This document shows positions 35,301-42,395 of a stretch of DNA of 64,000 bases, piece by piece. This stretch comes from Actinomycetota bacterium (GTDB taxonomy: Bacteria > Actinomycetota > Geothermincolia > Fen-727 > Anoxymicrobiaceae): contig JAHJCO010000012.1 in the NCBI GenBank assembly GCA_018831265.1, positions 62,001 through 126,000 of the forward strand. The letters run 5' to 3'. The notes under the pieces were generated by a model, which had not been told where the DNA came from, did no database searches, and saw only the letters and a list, made by a program, of their open reading frames with translations. Positions within the stretch are counted from its first letter, which is position 1. Each line of letters opens with the position of its first letter. Made by a program: the position numbers and the translations under genes.

Positions 35301-36589
35301 CCGCAACCGGGCCGCGGGAACCCATCCCGGTCACCCTCGAGCCGAAGACCAGGACGACCCTGCGCATCCTGGACTACGTGCCCGATGACTTCCACGTCTC
35401 CACGTTCGTGGACTCCGACGTCGAGGTCGTGGCCGAGCGCTCCATGTACTGGGACCGGCGGTTCTGGGGCACCACAGGAGTGCCGGGCAACCCGCAGCCT
35501 TACGAGATGAAGGCGGGGCACTCCAACATGGGCGTAGCCCTCGACGAGAGCGGGGGCAACGGCGGCCCGGGTGCGACGGGCGGGAGCTACGGCACCAACC
35601 TGTACTTCCCCGAGGGCTCCACGGCGCCCGGTTACGATACCTGGATCCTGATCTGCAACCCGGGTACCACGGACGCGACGGTGCAGATAAAGCTGCATAC
35701 GCCTGAGGGACAGAGAGACGGCGGCTCGGTCGAGGTGGCGGCCAGGAGCCGCCAGACCGTGCACGTCAACAGTATCCTGCCCGGCATGCCCGAGGTCTCG
35801 ACCCAGCTCACATCGAACGTGCCGGTGGTCGGAGAACGCTCGATGTACTGGGACCCCGACGCGAGTGCCCTGCAGCCCTACCAGATGAAGGGCGGGCACT
35901 CCAGCCCGGGCTCCTCGGTGCTGAACGCGGACTGGGACATCGCCGAGGGCTCGACAGCGGTAGGGTTCACCACCTTCGTCCTGGTGCAGAATCCCAACAC
36001 CCAGCCGGCGGACGTCAAGGCGACGTTCATGACCGCAGACGGTGTCGCGGCGCAGACCGAGGTCACCATGCCGGCCGGATCCAGGCACACCTTCAAGGTG
36101 GATGACTTCGTCGACGGCGACTTCCACGTGGCCACCCGCCTGACCGCGGACCGGCCCGTCGTGGCCGAGAGGGCCATGTACTGGGACAAGAGGATAGCTT
36201 CCGACGTGCCGCACATGAAGGAAGGCCACTCCGCGGCGGGCGTTACCAGGGCCGGCACGAAGTGGACCGTGCCGGAGGGCTCGACCGGCGGGGGCTTCGA
36301 CTCCTGGGTGCTCATCGAGAACCCGACCTCGCAGGACACTCCCGCGAGTGTGACCTTCATGACCGCCTCGGGACCCAGGGAACCGGTTCAGATAGACGTC
36401 CCGGCGAACTCGAGGTACACCATCCGTGTCAGCGACTTCGTGCCCGACGACTTCCACGTCTCGACGCTGGTCGAGACGGACGGGCAGCTCGTCGTGGAGC
36501 GTGCCATGTACTGGGACAGGAGGGTCGCGCCGGACCTGCAGCCCTACGAGATGATGGGCGGCCACTCGACCACGGGCCTTGACCCCTAA
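26324..36589 (+). CDS. Giant secreted repeat protein (DUF11-type modules and four C-terminal EGST repeats)
   Basis: A 3421-residue exported protein. The signal peptide 'LVLSALLLVSLVAATVLLWG' ends near ASAAP. The main body (to about residue 2950) is a chain of ~120-180-residue immunoglobulin-like DUF11 modules, seen as 'DTLPVGM', 'YTV.V.NTG', 'LTVDFRNGSG'. Two module types alternate in the middle: one beginning 'KSQD...IG..F.Y' and one beginning 'L.LTE.NDA.GPV'. The last ~460 residues are four ~110-residue repeats beginning FLAEGSTGGGFDTWILLQNP (from about residues 2960, 3093, 3204 and 3313), each with an SMYWD and QPYEMK..GHS-like end. No LPxTG or membrane tail is present, so attachment is by other means or the protein is released. 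ATG 26324 follows AGGGGGTAG. An adhesin or S-layer-like role is inference. Confidence 0.85.
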   Translation: MRTSFLHADSARTRLVLSALLLVSLVAATVLLWGGAASAAPNLSVSTGGSNVLLGADATVNIDVTNNGDSRGYNLSLTDEFTSNPLRGDGKNKTIQFVSASGPDGPLTPTSVVTDPVTNSLTVRFDDIRDLVPTESARISIVIRPSDPTWAVGDHIEDDVTARVNTQPDGGGSWIEGTDTGSLQIVPIKLVSKSANQSTGVEQATGCGELIGGRWPYTYTILVQNNYVNTTNAVTVRDVIPDGVEYLGIAAGPAPDNVSRDNATGMTTLTWNVGDMAASATFTVTYNAAIRYDFFGTDNGGTNRAYDDYDGTPPLGTPIPNKTNFTNNADLSATYLGVPVSDADDASVTGAYATIAKGVNPGTAGNGATVHYTLTYSASEYYDTSNLVVTDVLGDGLTYTGGSAVPAPDSLVHDPGTGETTLTWDTLADLPAGGQAAITFDATVDDTWEDPPDADHTWVVAGDSLDNDVTFAADWDDTLSARTGTTSTDTSAGVTVGPKPPVMKEAALDSGGSPGTYGDSVDAAVGDTIWFRVRVNTSDGANPTVNTVQWGNLDAVDWIPRGTAYVNGSSTMSYSAAGDFNYDPPAGKYTARYADQPQHINSGYLDGYAWSLGNVDEGGWWQVEFKVVVQDSADVVDGATFDDYGKTSWENSHSSQFSDRDLATVHYIEPDLSAAKAVTGGATPRGAGSSVDYRVTLTNTSGATANNVLVTDTLPVGMWDYDPTSGVVTVTRGVTVLSEGTDYTLSYTPATGVFLIDFDDGASIHTGIPAPPSADSVVTIDYSARVDSDTGAGASLTNNVSTTWSAQNAGTSPNRDYGPATANSNIPLAAITASKAIVGGDTVPIGNGAGSEVTYRITVTVPAGQVANFGSNRLQDTLYQDGMEYITGSTLLSDVSGTPNTPARFTGGSTTADPTIQWTTPNPGCTLSWNLDNNIDNSGQAAAYVFQVEFRKVATGLITPVSQGGSATNPTNWRFWPNTGGNPTADNQVRDRGNFRWSDSITTRTANTGDQYTHVWQPYDVLTKTNNKEGPPPIPVKAGDTVRYTDSIVNTGLTTSYGNLVVDTLPVGMRDTTPTTVSVTLGVTPLVEGTDYSRSYNSGTGALTYDFDGGASDTDIATGQTLAIVYDAQLDSDVGSGAVLTNTAYVEYYSEDGASGRHVQNGSDSNNQNRDTSSVQTALATMVKFLDGPDPAVIGEESVYRLRVTVPEGTDLYNPSIEDVLTSNGVDYVAGSSSLIDISGTPATPASFESGSDPATDYNTPNPGATFEWQLNDVINTGGGSSGDYVFDLQFSCEVSGLIDPAGDPADPLNWNWWWDTGGNPTADNTALDGGTVYWNDGSVDRSASSGSQTLNCHQPHLVLTKGNDGGGGVAGGSTVGYTLSILNNGRSTSHRNYVVDTLDAGMRDTDPSGTVAATLNGVPLTPGDDFTTSWNGGTGKLTVDFRNGSGGPVSIPAGQTLVVTYDGVVDDDVGAGATLTNIASVSYCSMADGSGRTVPENMDVGRYNTDSSSVTVPEAGLAKSQDTIGNVSNIGQQFSYTLDATVPAHTSLYEALVGDTIADGLAVDATSTYLDGSPQAIGTVTVTPQGDGTTDVDWDIGNYQNDTGVTQTLSLKIVVHVKDKFNDNSDVRGLPPQSVFSNGALLTWNDHPGAGGHLKAAAAADVTATEPYLDLTEANDAAGPVPGGQAVHYTVDVRNNGTGTSYQNVMVTTLPVGMRVGAPAVTSVTLAGVTLTEGVDYTVGWNSGTGELTVDLTAGSGGAKQILTGIGNRLMVYFTATPDEGVGAGATLTDVSSIAYNSWTDANGRATARTLNPADHNTDDSSVTIAPAAVTKSQDVAGDLASIGRPFTYTASIAVPAHTTIFNAQGTDTLPDGISVDATATYLDGSPQVIGVVTVTPQGDGTTDVTWDLGDYANSTGSTQNLQLTMDVHIKTQFNDSSPVRGLPPQSVFGNTFDLGWDDAESGGGHHTDSDAASDVTAIEPHLVLTEVNDAVGPVVGNQPVGYTVEVVNTGTGTSYQNVFVDTFPVGMRGNTPTVTTVTLAGAPLAEGTDYTVNWNPSTGELTVDLTAGSGGPRDIATGDVNKLVIGYTHSASQDAGSAATLTDIASIAYNSWTNADGRATPRTSNPADDNTDDTSITVVSATAAKTQNAPGNNVTIGSTFLYTVAATVPARTSLYNASAADTVPDGLTVTGVSVTQGSADFTENPDGTTDVTWTIGDYTNASDSPTDVYLYVGIRVDKQYSGGADVTSGDDFGNTADLTWEDAESGGGSHLTSGVADIVTVREPAVTVTKSADDLTPAPGDTVTYTIEVENTGDWPAYNIMVDDQVDGDMTYVPGSITGPGASVTAPDLSWDFQAGIPGPLNPGITETLTYQATVNGGVAQGTVIPNTAQVPAYYSLTQPNTYARQYTPVSGSRDVTTRAPVLAVSKEVVSGGNPDWGDIVTYRVTVTNNGDADAYEVGVRDTIPDPYFSYVPGSTSATWPGGSSTADPAGTAPTYTWSLDADLAPTAQLVLDFQMSVDQWAAWGNRTNIGTGFGEDGGGAELPEASDTADIDVQQHPALQVTKTLDDPDHYVPVGEQFSYTIRVTDAGNTGIPLVPTADTYDPAYMQFVSATITPDTSTPGNLAWNDLSQGTGLAPQLFAEVTVTFQALQAGLTPNTDNTASVTTVDDQSNPVTGTATNTELIITNPGIAVGKVLDHPGGFIPVGATATYTIHVENKGDTALVAPVRLTDTCDPAFLEYQGAIPAPDTVVAGTLVWNDVSGGAGLIVGGSVDVAVSFTARAAGTTPGTDDTASVVATDEHGVPVSGQETNTELIITDPRLTVDKVVKPGQKSPVNVGGDTVFVITVTNSGDTVIPAPVPMSDTYNAAYMAYRSATLEPSSTGSGRVSWDDITEGSGLAVGAHITIELTCEALKQGSSPNTTDTARITGVVDEHGDPVPPAQDSAAVTVGKVLGFKHWFLAEGSTGGGFDTWILLQNPGEEIANTQVTFATATGPREPIPVTLEPKTRTTLRILDYVPDDFHVSTFVDSDVEVVAERSMYWDRRFWGTTGVPGNPQPYEMKAGHSNMGVALDESGGNGGPGATGGSYGTNLYFPEGSTAPGYDTWILICNPGTTDATVQIKLHTPEGQRDGGSVEVAARSRQTVHVNSILPGMPEVSTQLTSNVPVVGERSMYWDPDASALQPYQMKGGHSSPGSSVLNADWDIAEGSTAVGFTTFVLVQNPNTQPADVKATFMTADGVAAQTEVTMPAGSRHTFKVDDFVDGDFHVATRLTADRPVVAERAMYWDKRIASDVPHMKEGHSAAGVTRAGTKWTVPEGSTGGGFDSWVLIENPTSQDTPASVTFMTASGPREPVQIDVPANSRYTIRVSDFVPDDFHVSTLVETDGQLVVERAMYWDRRVAPDLQPYEMMGGHSTTGLDP

Positions 36590-36774
36590 TACCGGTGCCA
36601 GGCACATTAGTCCGAAAGTATTAGTCCGGCACCCGTGTTTCAAGGGGGGGCCTGACCGTTCCGCAACCTCGATAAGTAGGGCGCGGGGCACATAAGCCCG
36701 GTGTTTTCACAGTTTTCTCATGCCGGAGACGACAGGCTAATACTTATCCGCTAATGTGCCTGGCACCGTATTAG
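36586..36774. repeat. 189-base inverted-repeat element containing the giant gene's stop
   Basis: The outer arms, 36586-36610 and 36751-36774, are inverted copies differing by one inserted C (core GGTGCCAGGCACATTAG). A second matched block, AAGTATTAG near 36617 and CTAATACTT near 36737, lies inside. The left end supplies the TAA of the upstream gene. It can fold as one long hairpin between two converging genes. No transposase is present. Confidence 0.7.
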
Positions 36775-36796
36775 TGCGGTGGACCTCAATAGAAGA

Positions 36797-36820
36797 GGCG
36801 GGCACCTCGCGGTGCCCGCC
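36797..36820 (-). terminator. Terminator-like hairpin for the leftward envelope operon
   Basis: Perfect 10-base arms GGCGGGCACC (36797-36806) and GGTGCCCGCC (36811-36820) with loop TCGC lie 25 bases past the stop at 36845 in the leftward direction. On that strand a pyrimidine-rich TCTTCTATT follows. Confidence 0.65.
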
Positions 36821-36844
36821 GCGTCACTCTATCCGATCGCGTGT

Positions 36845-37831
36845 CTAGGCCCTGGGCGGGCGCAGGAACAGGATCAACCCCGGCACGAACAGCACGATGC
36901 CCAGGATCAGCAGTATCAGGGGCACCCACAGTTGCGCGAGGTCCAGCAGGCCGAAGTTCTTGGCGTTGTTGTCTATGTTCCAGGCCACGCTCTCCGGGGT
37001 CTGCTTGTAGTTCAGCGTGGCCAGCTTGATGTTGGGGATCCCCAGTGTCGAGGTGTCGACGGAGTAGGTCTCCTTCAGGTCGACATCGTTGATCGTGCCC
37101 GTGCGGGGCTCGATCGCGACGAGGGCCTCCGCTCCCTTGAGGAAGGTAATCGGGTACTCCTCGGTGTCGTTGAGGTTGAGCGGCGGCACGCCCGGCATCC
37201 CCGCCACCAGCGCCTTAATCTGGGACCCCGGAAGCTTGTCCGGAAGGCCGAACGGGGGCTCGACCATCGGGTCTTCACCGCTGCCCTCGAATATGAAGAC
37301 CTTGACGTCCTTGCTCTTGAAGCCGTCCCGGGTCTCCTCTTCGACGAAGTTGATGTCGCTGGCCCTGCCGACGTCATCGTCCCAGTAGGGGTAGGACTTC
37401 TTCTCGGTGCCGAAGGGAAGCAGCACGCTGTAGCCGGTACGGTCCACGTCGCTTCCGTGCCCCGCGACGTTCTCGTTGGTGCTGCGGTCCAGCGCGAAGA
37501 ACTTGTCGGAGGTGAGGAACGACTTGCCGGCCGGGCCCTTGGCGTCGACGGTCTCCTCGACCACCGCGATGCTGCTGGTGTACTTGGCCTTGTCGCTCGT
37601 GTCCAACCTGTTGATCGTCAGCGGGATCTTGACCGCCATGTCCGCGGGCAGCAACGTCAGGGTGTTGGGGTCTACGAAGAGCGTGAGGGTGCCCTCGTAT
37701 ACCGATGGCGAGTTGATATTGTCGGGGAGCTTGACCAGCATCGGCGATAAAGCCCATTTCCAGATCGGGGTCAGGATCAGGAAGACAAGACCGATGATCA
37801 GCAATACCAGGCCACCCTTAGACCGCTTCAC
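36845..37831 (-). CDS. PorA/DUF3068 family membrane-anchored protein
   Basis: A 328-residue protein with one membrane segment at each end ('LVLLIIGLVFLILTPIW' near the start and 'LWVPLILLILGIVLFVPGLI' near the end) and a large outer domain between them. The layout and 'LPDNINSPSVYEGTLTLFVD' type of start match the actinobacterial DUF3068 (PorA) family, whose role is unknown. GTG 37831 is selected because AAAGGAGG lies five bases ahead; the longer frame to 37954 is a shadow of the upstream gene's end. It overlaps the preceding gene by GTGA and is the last gene of the leftward operon. Confidence 0.78.
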   Translation of the reverse strand: MKRSKGGLVLLIIGLVFLILTPIWKWALSPMLVKLPDNINSPSVYEGTLTLFVDPNTLTLLPADMAVKIPLTINRLDTSDKAKYTSSIAVVEETVDAKGPAGKSFLTSDKFFALDRSTNENVAGHGSDVDRTGYSVLLPFGTEKKSYPYWDDDVGRASDINFVEEETRDGFKSKDVKVFIFEGSGEDPMVEPPFGLPDKLPGSQIKALVAGMPGVPPLNLNDTEEYPITFLKGAEALVAIEPRTGTINDVDLKETYSVDTSTLGIPNIKLATLNYKQTPESVAWNIDNNAKNFGLLDLAQLWVPLILLILGIVLFVPGLILFLRPPRA

Positions 37832-40800
37832 TTGGACCTCCTTTGGCCACAACCCGTCCCCGCCTTCCAGGCGAGGCCCATTCTGTCTGCGATCGCCGCT
37901 CGAGCGGACCGGGTCCGGACTATGCCGGATCGCGCCACCACGCGGCTGAGACACTTGCAGGTCTGTACCGCTTGTTCCTGCGAATCGATTATATCACGGG
38001 CACGGGGCTCCACCTCAAGGTTTTCCCCACCGGGAGGCGGGCGCGAAGCCGACAGGTGCCGGGCGAAGAGGGCGAGCACCCCCAGGGCCAGCAGGTAGTA
38101 AGCCGCTATCGCCAGGGTCTCGGCGGTCGAGGTCCGGTCGAACAGGATCGCCACCGGGCAGAGTAGCAGGACGGCGAGGGAGACCCCCAGGGGCAGTCGG
38201 GGGGGCAGGGAGAGCAGCACCGCCGCGGGGAAGGAGGCGACCACGAGGGCCGATAGAAGCCCCCACCAGACGGCCACAACAACGAAGACGGCGGCCACGC
38301 CCAGCCACCAGAGCCGGCGGGACAGGCGCCCGGTGCGCTCCAGTACGCTCCGGCCGGCCGGTCCTTCGCCCTCACAGGTGTCCCCGGCCGGTCCGCGAGC
38401 CGGTCCGCGGCGGCGTTTGAGCAGACAGAACGAGATGAACAGCAGCGAGGCGATCAGCGCGGCCAGCGCTATGACGAGCCCGAGGGTGAACCAGTCCTGA
38501 GGGAGGTACTCGACCGTGAGATCGAGCCCGCCGCCCTCCACCGGGAAGCCGTTTATCGTCGAGTAGAGCCGGGTCGGCTCGACCCGGCCGCCCGACTCCA
38601 GCCCGACCTGCCAGAACGGGTCGTAGGCCTCGCCGAACACCATGACGAAGGGCGCGGTGGCGCCTTCCACCGTGACCTCGTACTTCTCCGGGCTCAGCTT
38701 CCGGTAGTCGACCGCGGGCGCGGGCGGCCGTTCGGCTATCGCCTGGAACATCGTCTCGTCCACGCGGGAGATGCTCAGATCGTCGAACCAGCTTATGCCC
38801 GGCCCCCTCGCCGTGTTCTCCGTCCATCCCCCCACAGCGACGGGCCTTATCCTGCTGATGCCCGGCGGCATCCAGAACGAGCACCGGGCTTCCAGCCAGT
38901 CGGACGTGCCCTGCTGGTCGGGAGGGAATCGGACCAGGGTGACCCACCGGCCGGACTCATCCATGTACCCCTCGACGCTCGCCGAGGTCCACACGGAGTT
39001 CAGCGCCCTGATCCTGCTCTCCAGCACGTATACCGCGCCGGGCTCGACGGCCACCTCCGGCCCGTCGACACAGGAGAGGGCGAACTCCTCCGCCGAGTTG
39101 TTGACCACCCTCAGGGAGTTCCCGGTCGAGCCCGGGACGCCGCTCTGGACAGACGCCTGGGCGCGCGCGCCGGGGGTCCTCGGCAGCCACCGGGAAGGGA
39201 GCCCGTCGGGCCCCAGCTGCTCGAACCCGGGGTCAACGGAGACCGGACGCTCGTAGTCGTTGATGTCCAGGACTCCGAAGCGCTCGTCCAGCGGGCGGCC
39301 GCGCTCGATGAAGGCTATCTCCTTCATATCGTCCGCCGTCATCCGCTGGGCCACGGCCAGCATGTCATAGTAGTTATCGATGCGCACCGTGCGCGTCGCC
39401 GGGCGCAGCAGGCGCGGGTGCTCGTCCAGGCCGTAGACGTCCAGTATGTCCGTCCGGTACTCCAGGTCCATGCTGCGGTCGGAGGCGAAGGAGCCCCCGA
39501 AGCGGTAGCCGGGCACGGACCGGTCGTAGATCATGTACCCGGCGGCGAACGGCATGAAGAGCCGGGAGGCCAGGTCCTGCTGCAGCATCACCTCCTCGTT
39601 GAGCGCCTGGGGAGGTGAGACCGATGCGTAGGAGAAGACAGACTCCAGCCAGTAGTAGAAGCTGTCGGGGGCGAAGAGGTCCTGCAGGTTGTTGAGGTTC
39701 GCGTTGGACGAGTACACGTTGAAGGCGCCGACGCGTTTGTCGCGGGCCCAGCGATAGTTGAAGCCGGACCGGGCGAACGGGATCCACATCACCCTGGAGG
39801 CTCCACCCTCCCGCGTGATGAACTCGTTGACCGAGGCGTAGTCCCCGGGCACCGGGGCAGGATCGTACACGTGGTCGGCGTAGGGAACGGCTATCGGCAG
39901 GAAAGAGACCAGGACCGTCGCAGCCAGCCCGACAGCGAGCAGCCTGCCCCACACCCGCGGCTCTCCCGCCAGCCTCGCCGCCAGCAGGCCCAGCAGCAAC
40001 GCGTAGAACAGCGGCGCGTAGAAGAGCCAGCGGTCCGGCGCCCGCAGCATCCACCCCAGGGAGGACGAACCCGGGCCCCTTAGCGCGAACCAGGAGTAGG
40101 GGCGTCGCAGTATCCAGTGTGATCCCGTCGCCAGCAGCACAGACAGCACGAACAGGAGGGACACGAAGACCACGACCCGGTCCTTTACCAGCCTCCTGCC
40201 CAGCACCAGGAGCGCCGCCAGAGAGAGGGCGGGCAGGGCGAAGCTCATAACCACCCAGACCGTGCCGTGCACCTGGGGATCCACCGGCATGCCCCACCCC
40301 GAGGCGAAGCGCAGGCTGTTCAGTACGCTGTTGGTCCCCGAGAGCAGGTCCAGCATGCCCTGGGACATGGTCGGGGAATAGGCGGGCACGAACGGCTTGC
40401 TGGAGGCGGTGGAGTAGAGGTAGGGGAGGATCCACATGGCGTTGAGCACGAGATAGAGCCCCGCCAGCGGAAACAGGACCTTCGCGGCATCCCGGAGCCC
40501 GGCGGCGCTGAACCGCCTGCGCGCGAGGTGGAAGAGGAGGTAGGCGACCACCAGCAGCCACAACCAGGGAACCGTGATGGGTCCCGTGCTGGCGACCGAC
40601 ATGAGCACCGCCAGGCCGACGACGAGGACGGGCCGTGGTCGGTCCACCGCCTTGATCAGCAGGATCAGCACCAGAGGTGCCACCGCGTAGGCCGGGTAGC
40701 CGAAGTAGGGCCACAGGTGAGAGAGGGACCAGGGGTTGTACATGAACACCAGGCCCGCGAAGACGGCTCCCACGTAGGGGGCGAAGCGGCCGGAGCCTGC

Positions 40801-41211
40801 CACCCGCGAGCGCTCGATGATCCCGAAGGCGGCCGCGTACATGGAGATCCCCGCCAGGCTGAACGTCCCGATGAAGAGGACCAGGACATAGGTGCCGGTG
40901 GAAAGGCCGAGCACCTTCGCGACGGCCAGCAGGGGGTAGGCCCAGAAGACGCGCTGCGTGTTCCAGATGTTCTGGACGCTGCCGTACTGCCACCAGGTGT
41001 TCGAGTACAGGGCCATGTTGCGGTCGATGCCGAACGGGAAAGTCATGTCCACATGCATCATGGTCCCGCTGCTCGTGAAGTTCCTGGCGAAGATGAGCAG
41101 CGAGCAGGCCACGATGAAGAGAACGGCCAGCCCGTGCCAGAGAGGCCGGTACTCCCTGGCCGCCAGCCAGGCCTTGAGCCGGGAGACCGTCTTTATCAGG
41201 CTCTCCTTCAT
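37828..41211 (-). CDS. Very large GT-C-like membrane glycosyltransferase with CBM-like domain
   Basis: A 1127-residue membrane protein. The N-terminal ~430 residues hold about a dozen membrane segments, and the first outer loop 'TSSGTMMHVDMTFPFG' contains the acidic residue expected of GT-C enzymes. A beta-sandwich domain resembling a carbohydrate-binding module follows at about residues 650-820 ('DPGFEQLGPDGLPSRW', 'GISWFDDLSISRV'). Further membrane segments close the chain ('FTLGLVIALAALIASLLFIS' and a cluster near the C-terminus). Size and layout recall actinobacterial arabinofuranosyltransferases such as AftD, but I see no signature strong enough to assign one. It is flanked by two soluble glycosyltransferases and other membrane enzymes in one operon. 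Confidence 0.75.
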   Translation of the reverse strand: MKESLIKTVSRLKAWLAAREYRPLWHGLAVLFIVACSLLIFARNFTSSGTMMHVDMTFPFGIDRNMALYSNTWWQYGSVQNIWNTQRVFWAYPLLAVAKVLGLSTGTYVLVLFIGTFSLAGISMYAAAFGIIERSRVAGSGRFAPYVGAVFAGLVFMYNPWSLSHLWPYFGYPAYAVAPLVLILLIKAVDRPRPVLVVGLAVLMSVASTGPITVPWLWLLVVAYLLFHLARRRFSAAGLRDAAKVLFPLAGLYLVLNAMWILPYLYSTASSKPFVPAYSPTMSQGMLDLLSGTNSVLNSLRFASGWGMPVDPQVHGTVWVVMSFALPALSLAALLVLGRRLVKDRVVVFVSLLFVLSVLLATGSHWILRRPYSWFALRGPGSSSLGWMLRAPDRWLFYAPLFYALLLGLLAARLAGEPRVWGRLLAVGLAATVLVSFLPIAVPYADHVYDPAPVPGDYASVNEFITREGGASRVMWIPFARSGFNYRWARDKRVGAFNVYSSNANLNNLQDLFAPDSFYYWLESVFSYASVSPPQALNEEVMLQQDLASRLFMPFAAGYMIYDRSVPGYRFGGSFASDRSMDLEYRTDILDVYGLDEHPRLLRPATRTVRIDNYYDMLAVAQRMTADDMKEIAFIERGRPLDERFGVLDINDYERPVSVDPGFEQLGPDGLPSRWLPRTPGARAQASVQSGVPGSTGNSLRVVNNSAEEFALSCVDGPEVAVEPGAVYVLESRIRALNSVWTSASVEGYMDESGRWVTLVRFPPDQQGTSDWLEARCSFWMPPGISRIRPVAVGGWTENTARGPGISWFDDLSISRVDETMFQAIAERPPAPAVDYRKLSPEKYEVTVEGATAPFVMVFGEAYDPFWQVGLESGGRVEPTRLYSTINGFPVEGGGLDLTVEYLPQDWFTLGLVIALAALIASLLFISFCLLKRRRGPARGPAGDTCEGEGPAGRSVLERTGRLSRRLWWLGVAAVFVVVAVWWGLLSALVVASFPAAVLLSLPPRLPLGVSLAVLLLCPVAILFDRTSTAETLAIAAYYLLALGVLALFARHLSASRPPPGGENLEVEPRARDIIDSQEQAVQTCKCLSRVVARSGIVRTRSARAAIADRMGLAWKAGTGCGQRRSK

Positions 41212-42380
41212 GTCGGGCCTGCACCGGCCAGTATCTCGAACTCGACCTCGGCCACCCCGTCCCAGCCGAACCGGCTCACGAACTCGGGGCCCGTTTGGGA
41301 GAAACGCTCGAGGTCCTCCTCGCCCAGGAGCTCCACCATCTTGCGGGTCATGCCCTCGAGGTCACCCACGGGGAGCGTGAAGACCCCGGGGCACCCGCTG
41401 ATGTTCTCGCGGTAGGCGGGAAGGTCGAAGGCTACCACCGGCAGGCCGCAGGCGAGGGCCTCCTGCGGGACTATCCCCCACTCCTCGACCCGGGAGGGGA
41501 ACAGGCAGACCCTGCTCGCGCTCATCATCTCGAACTTCTCCTGGTCCGGGACGGTGCCCGCGAGCACCACGTTCCCGCCGATGCCGAGGCGCAGAATCGC
41601 CGACTCGAGCCTCGCGCGGACGGCCGGGGCGCAGGCCCCGATCATCAGGAGTGTGGCCCCCTCCCGCTCGGAGACTACGCTCCCCCATATGTCCAGAAGC
41701 TCGAACACGCCCTTGGTCCGGTCGTGCCTGCCCACGAACACGGCGTCGTACCTCTTCTCCGGCACTCCGCACCCGCGGGCGCGGCCGATGCCTCCGACGT
41801 CCAGCCCCACACCGTTCACCACTATCGGGGCGCGGGTGCCGTAGGCCTTCAGCTCACCGGCCAGGTGCTCGGAGATCGCGATAACTCGGTCGGCGGTATT
41901 GTGCATACGGGCCACCAGCCTCCTGGCGTGCCCCGGGAAGATGTCGATGTTGGTGTTGCAGGCGACCAGCCTCGCGGAGAAGAGCCACCCGGCCAGGATC
42001 CCGGCGATGAGCGCCGGGAGCTGCTCGCTCGATGGCACGTAGACAACCTCGAACCTCTCTCCCCGCAGCCTCATGACGAGGACGTGCCAGGACATGGCCA
42101 GCGTAGCGACCACCCACTCCAGCAGGCGCTCGAACGTGAAGAGGCGGGCCTCGAGGGCTCGCAGGAGTCGGGGGATGCCGAACTCCAGCACTCGCACGCG
42201 GTCGGTCCCCAGCCCGCCGAGGAACGTGGGCCGGTCGTCCAGCGCTACCACCTCGAACCCTTCCGGGGTCCTGGCCAGTACCTCGAAGGCTCTCCGGAAG
42301 CCACCCGCCGCGATGACCTGCTGGGGGGCGTGCCACAACAGCGCCAGCACCCTGGTCCTCGCTTCGCCCCGCCCTTCCAT
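41208..42380 (-). CDS. Glycosyltransferase family 4-like (GT-B)
   Basis: A 390-residue cytoplasmic glycosyltransferase. The N-terminal half begins 'RVLALLWHAPQQVIAAGGFR', with a Rossmann-like acceptor domain; the C-terminal half has the donor-binding 'KRYDAVFVGRHDRTKGVFEL' and 'PSRVEEWGIVPQEALACGLP', where the E-x7-E motif is conserved. It should add a hexose or similar sugar from a nucleotide donor to a lipid-linked or surface glycan. ATG 42380 has AAGGGA five bases ahead. It overlaps the gene below by ATGA. Confidence 0.85.
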   Translation of the reverse strand: MEGRGEARTRVLALLWHAPQQVIAAGGFRRAFEVLARTPEGFEVVALDDRPTFLGGLGTDRVRVLEFGIPRLLRALEARLFTFERLLEWVVATLAMSWHVLVMRLRGERFEVVYVPSSEQLPALIAGILAGWLFSARLVACNTNIDIFPGHARRLVARMHNTADRVIAISEHLAGELKAYGTRAPIVVNGVGLDVGGIGRARGCGVPEKRYDAVFVGRHDRTKGVFELLDIWGSVVSEREGATLLMIGACAPAVRARLESAILRLGIGGNVVLAGTVPDQEKFEMMSASRVCLFPSRVEEWGIVPQEALACGLPVVAFDLPAYRENISGCPGVFTLPVGDLEGMTRKMVELLGEEDLERFSQTGPEFVSRFGWDGVAEVEFEILAGAGPT

Positions 42381-42395
42381 CGTCGTCCCTTCGGT

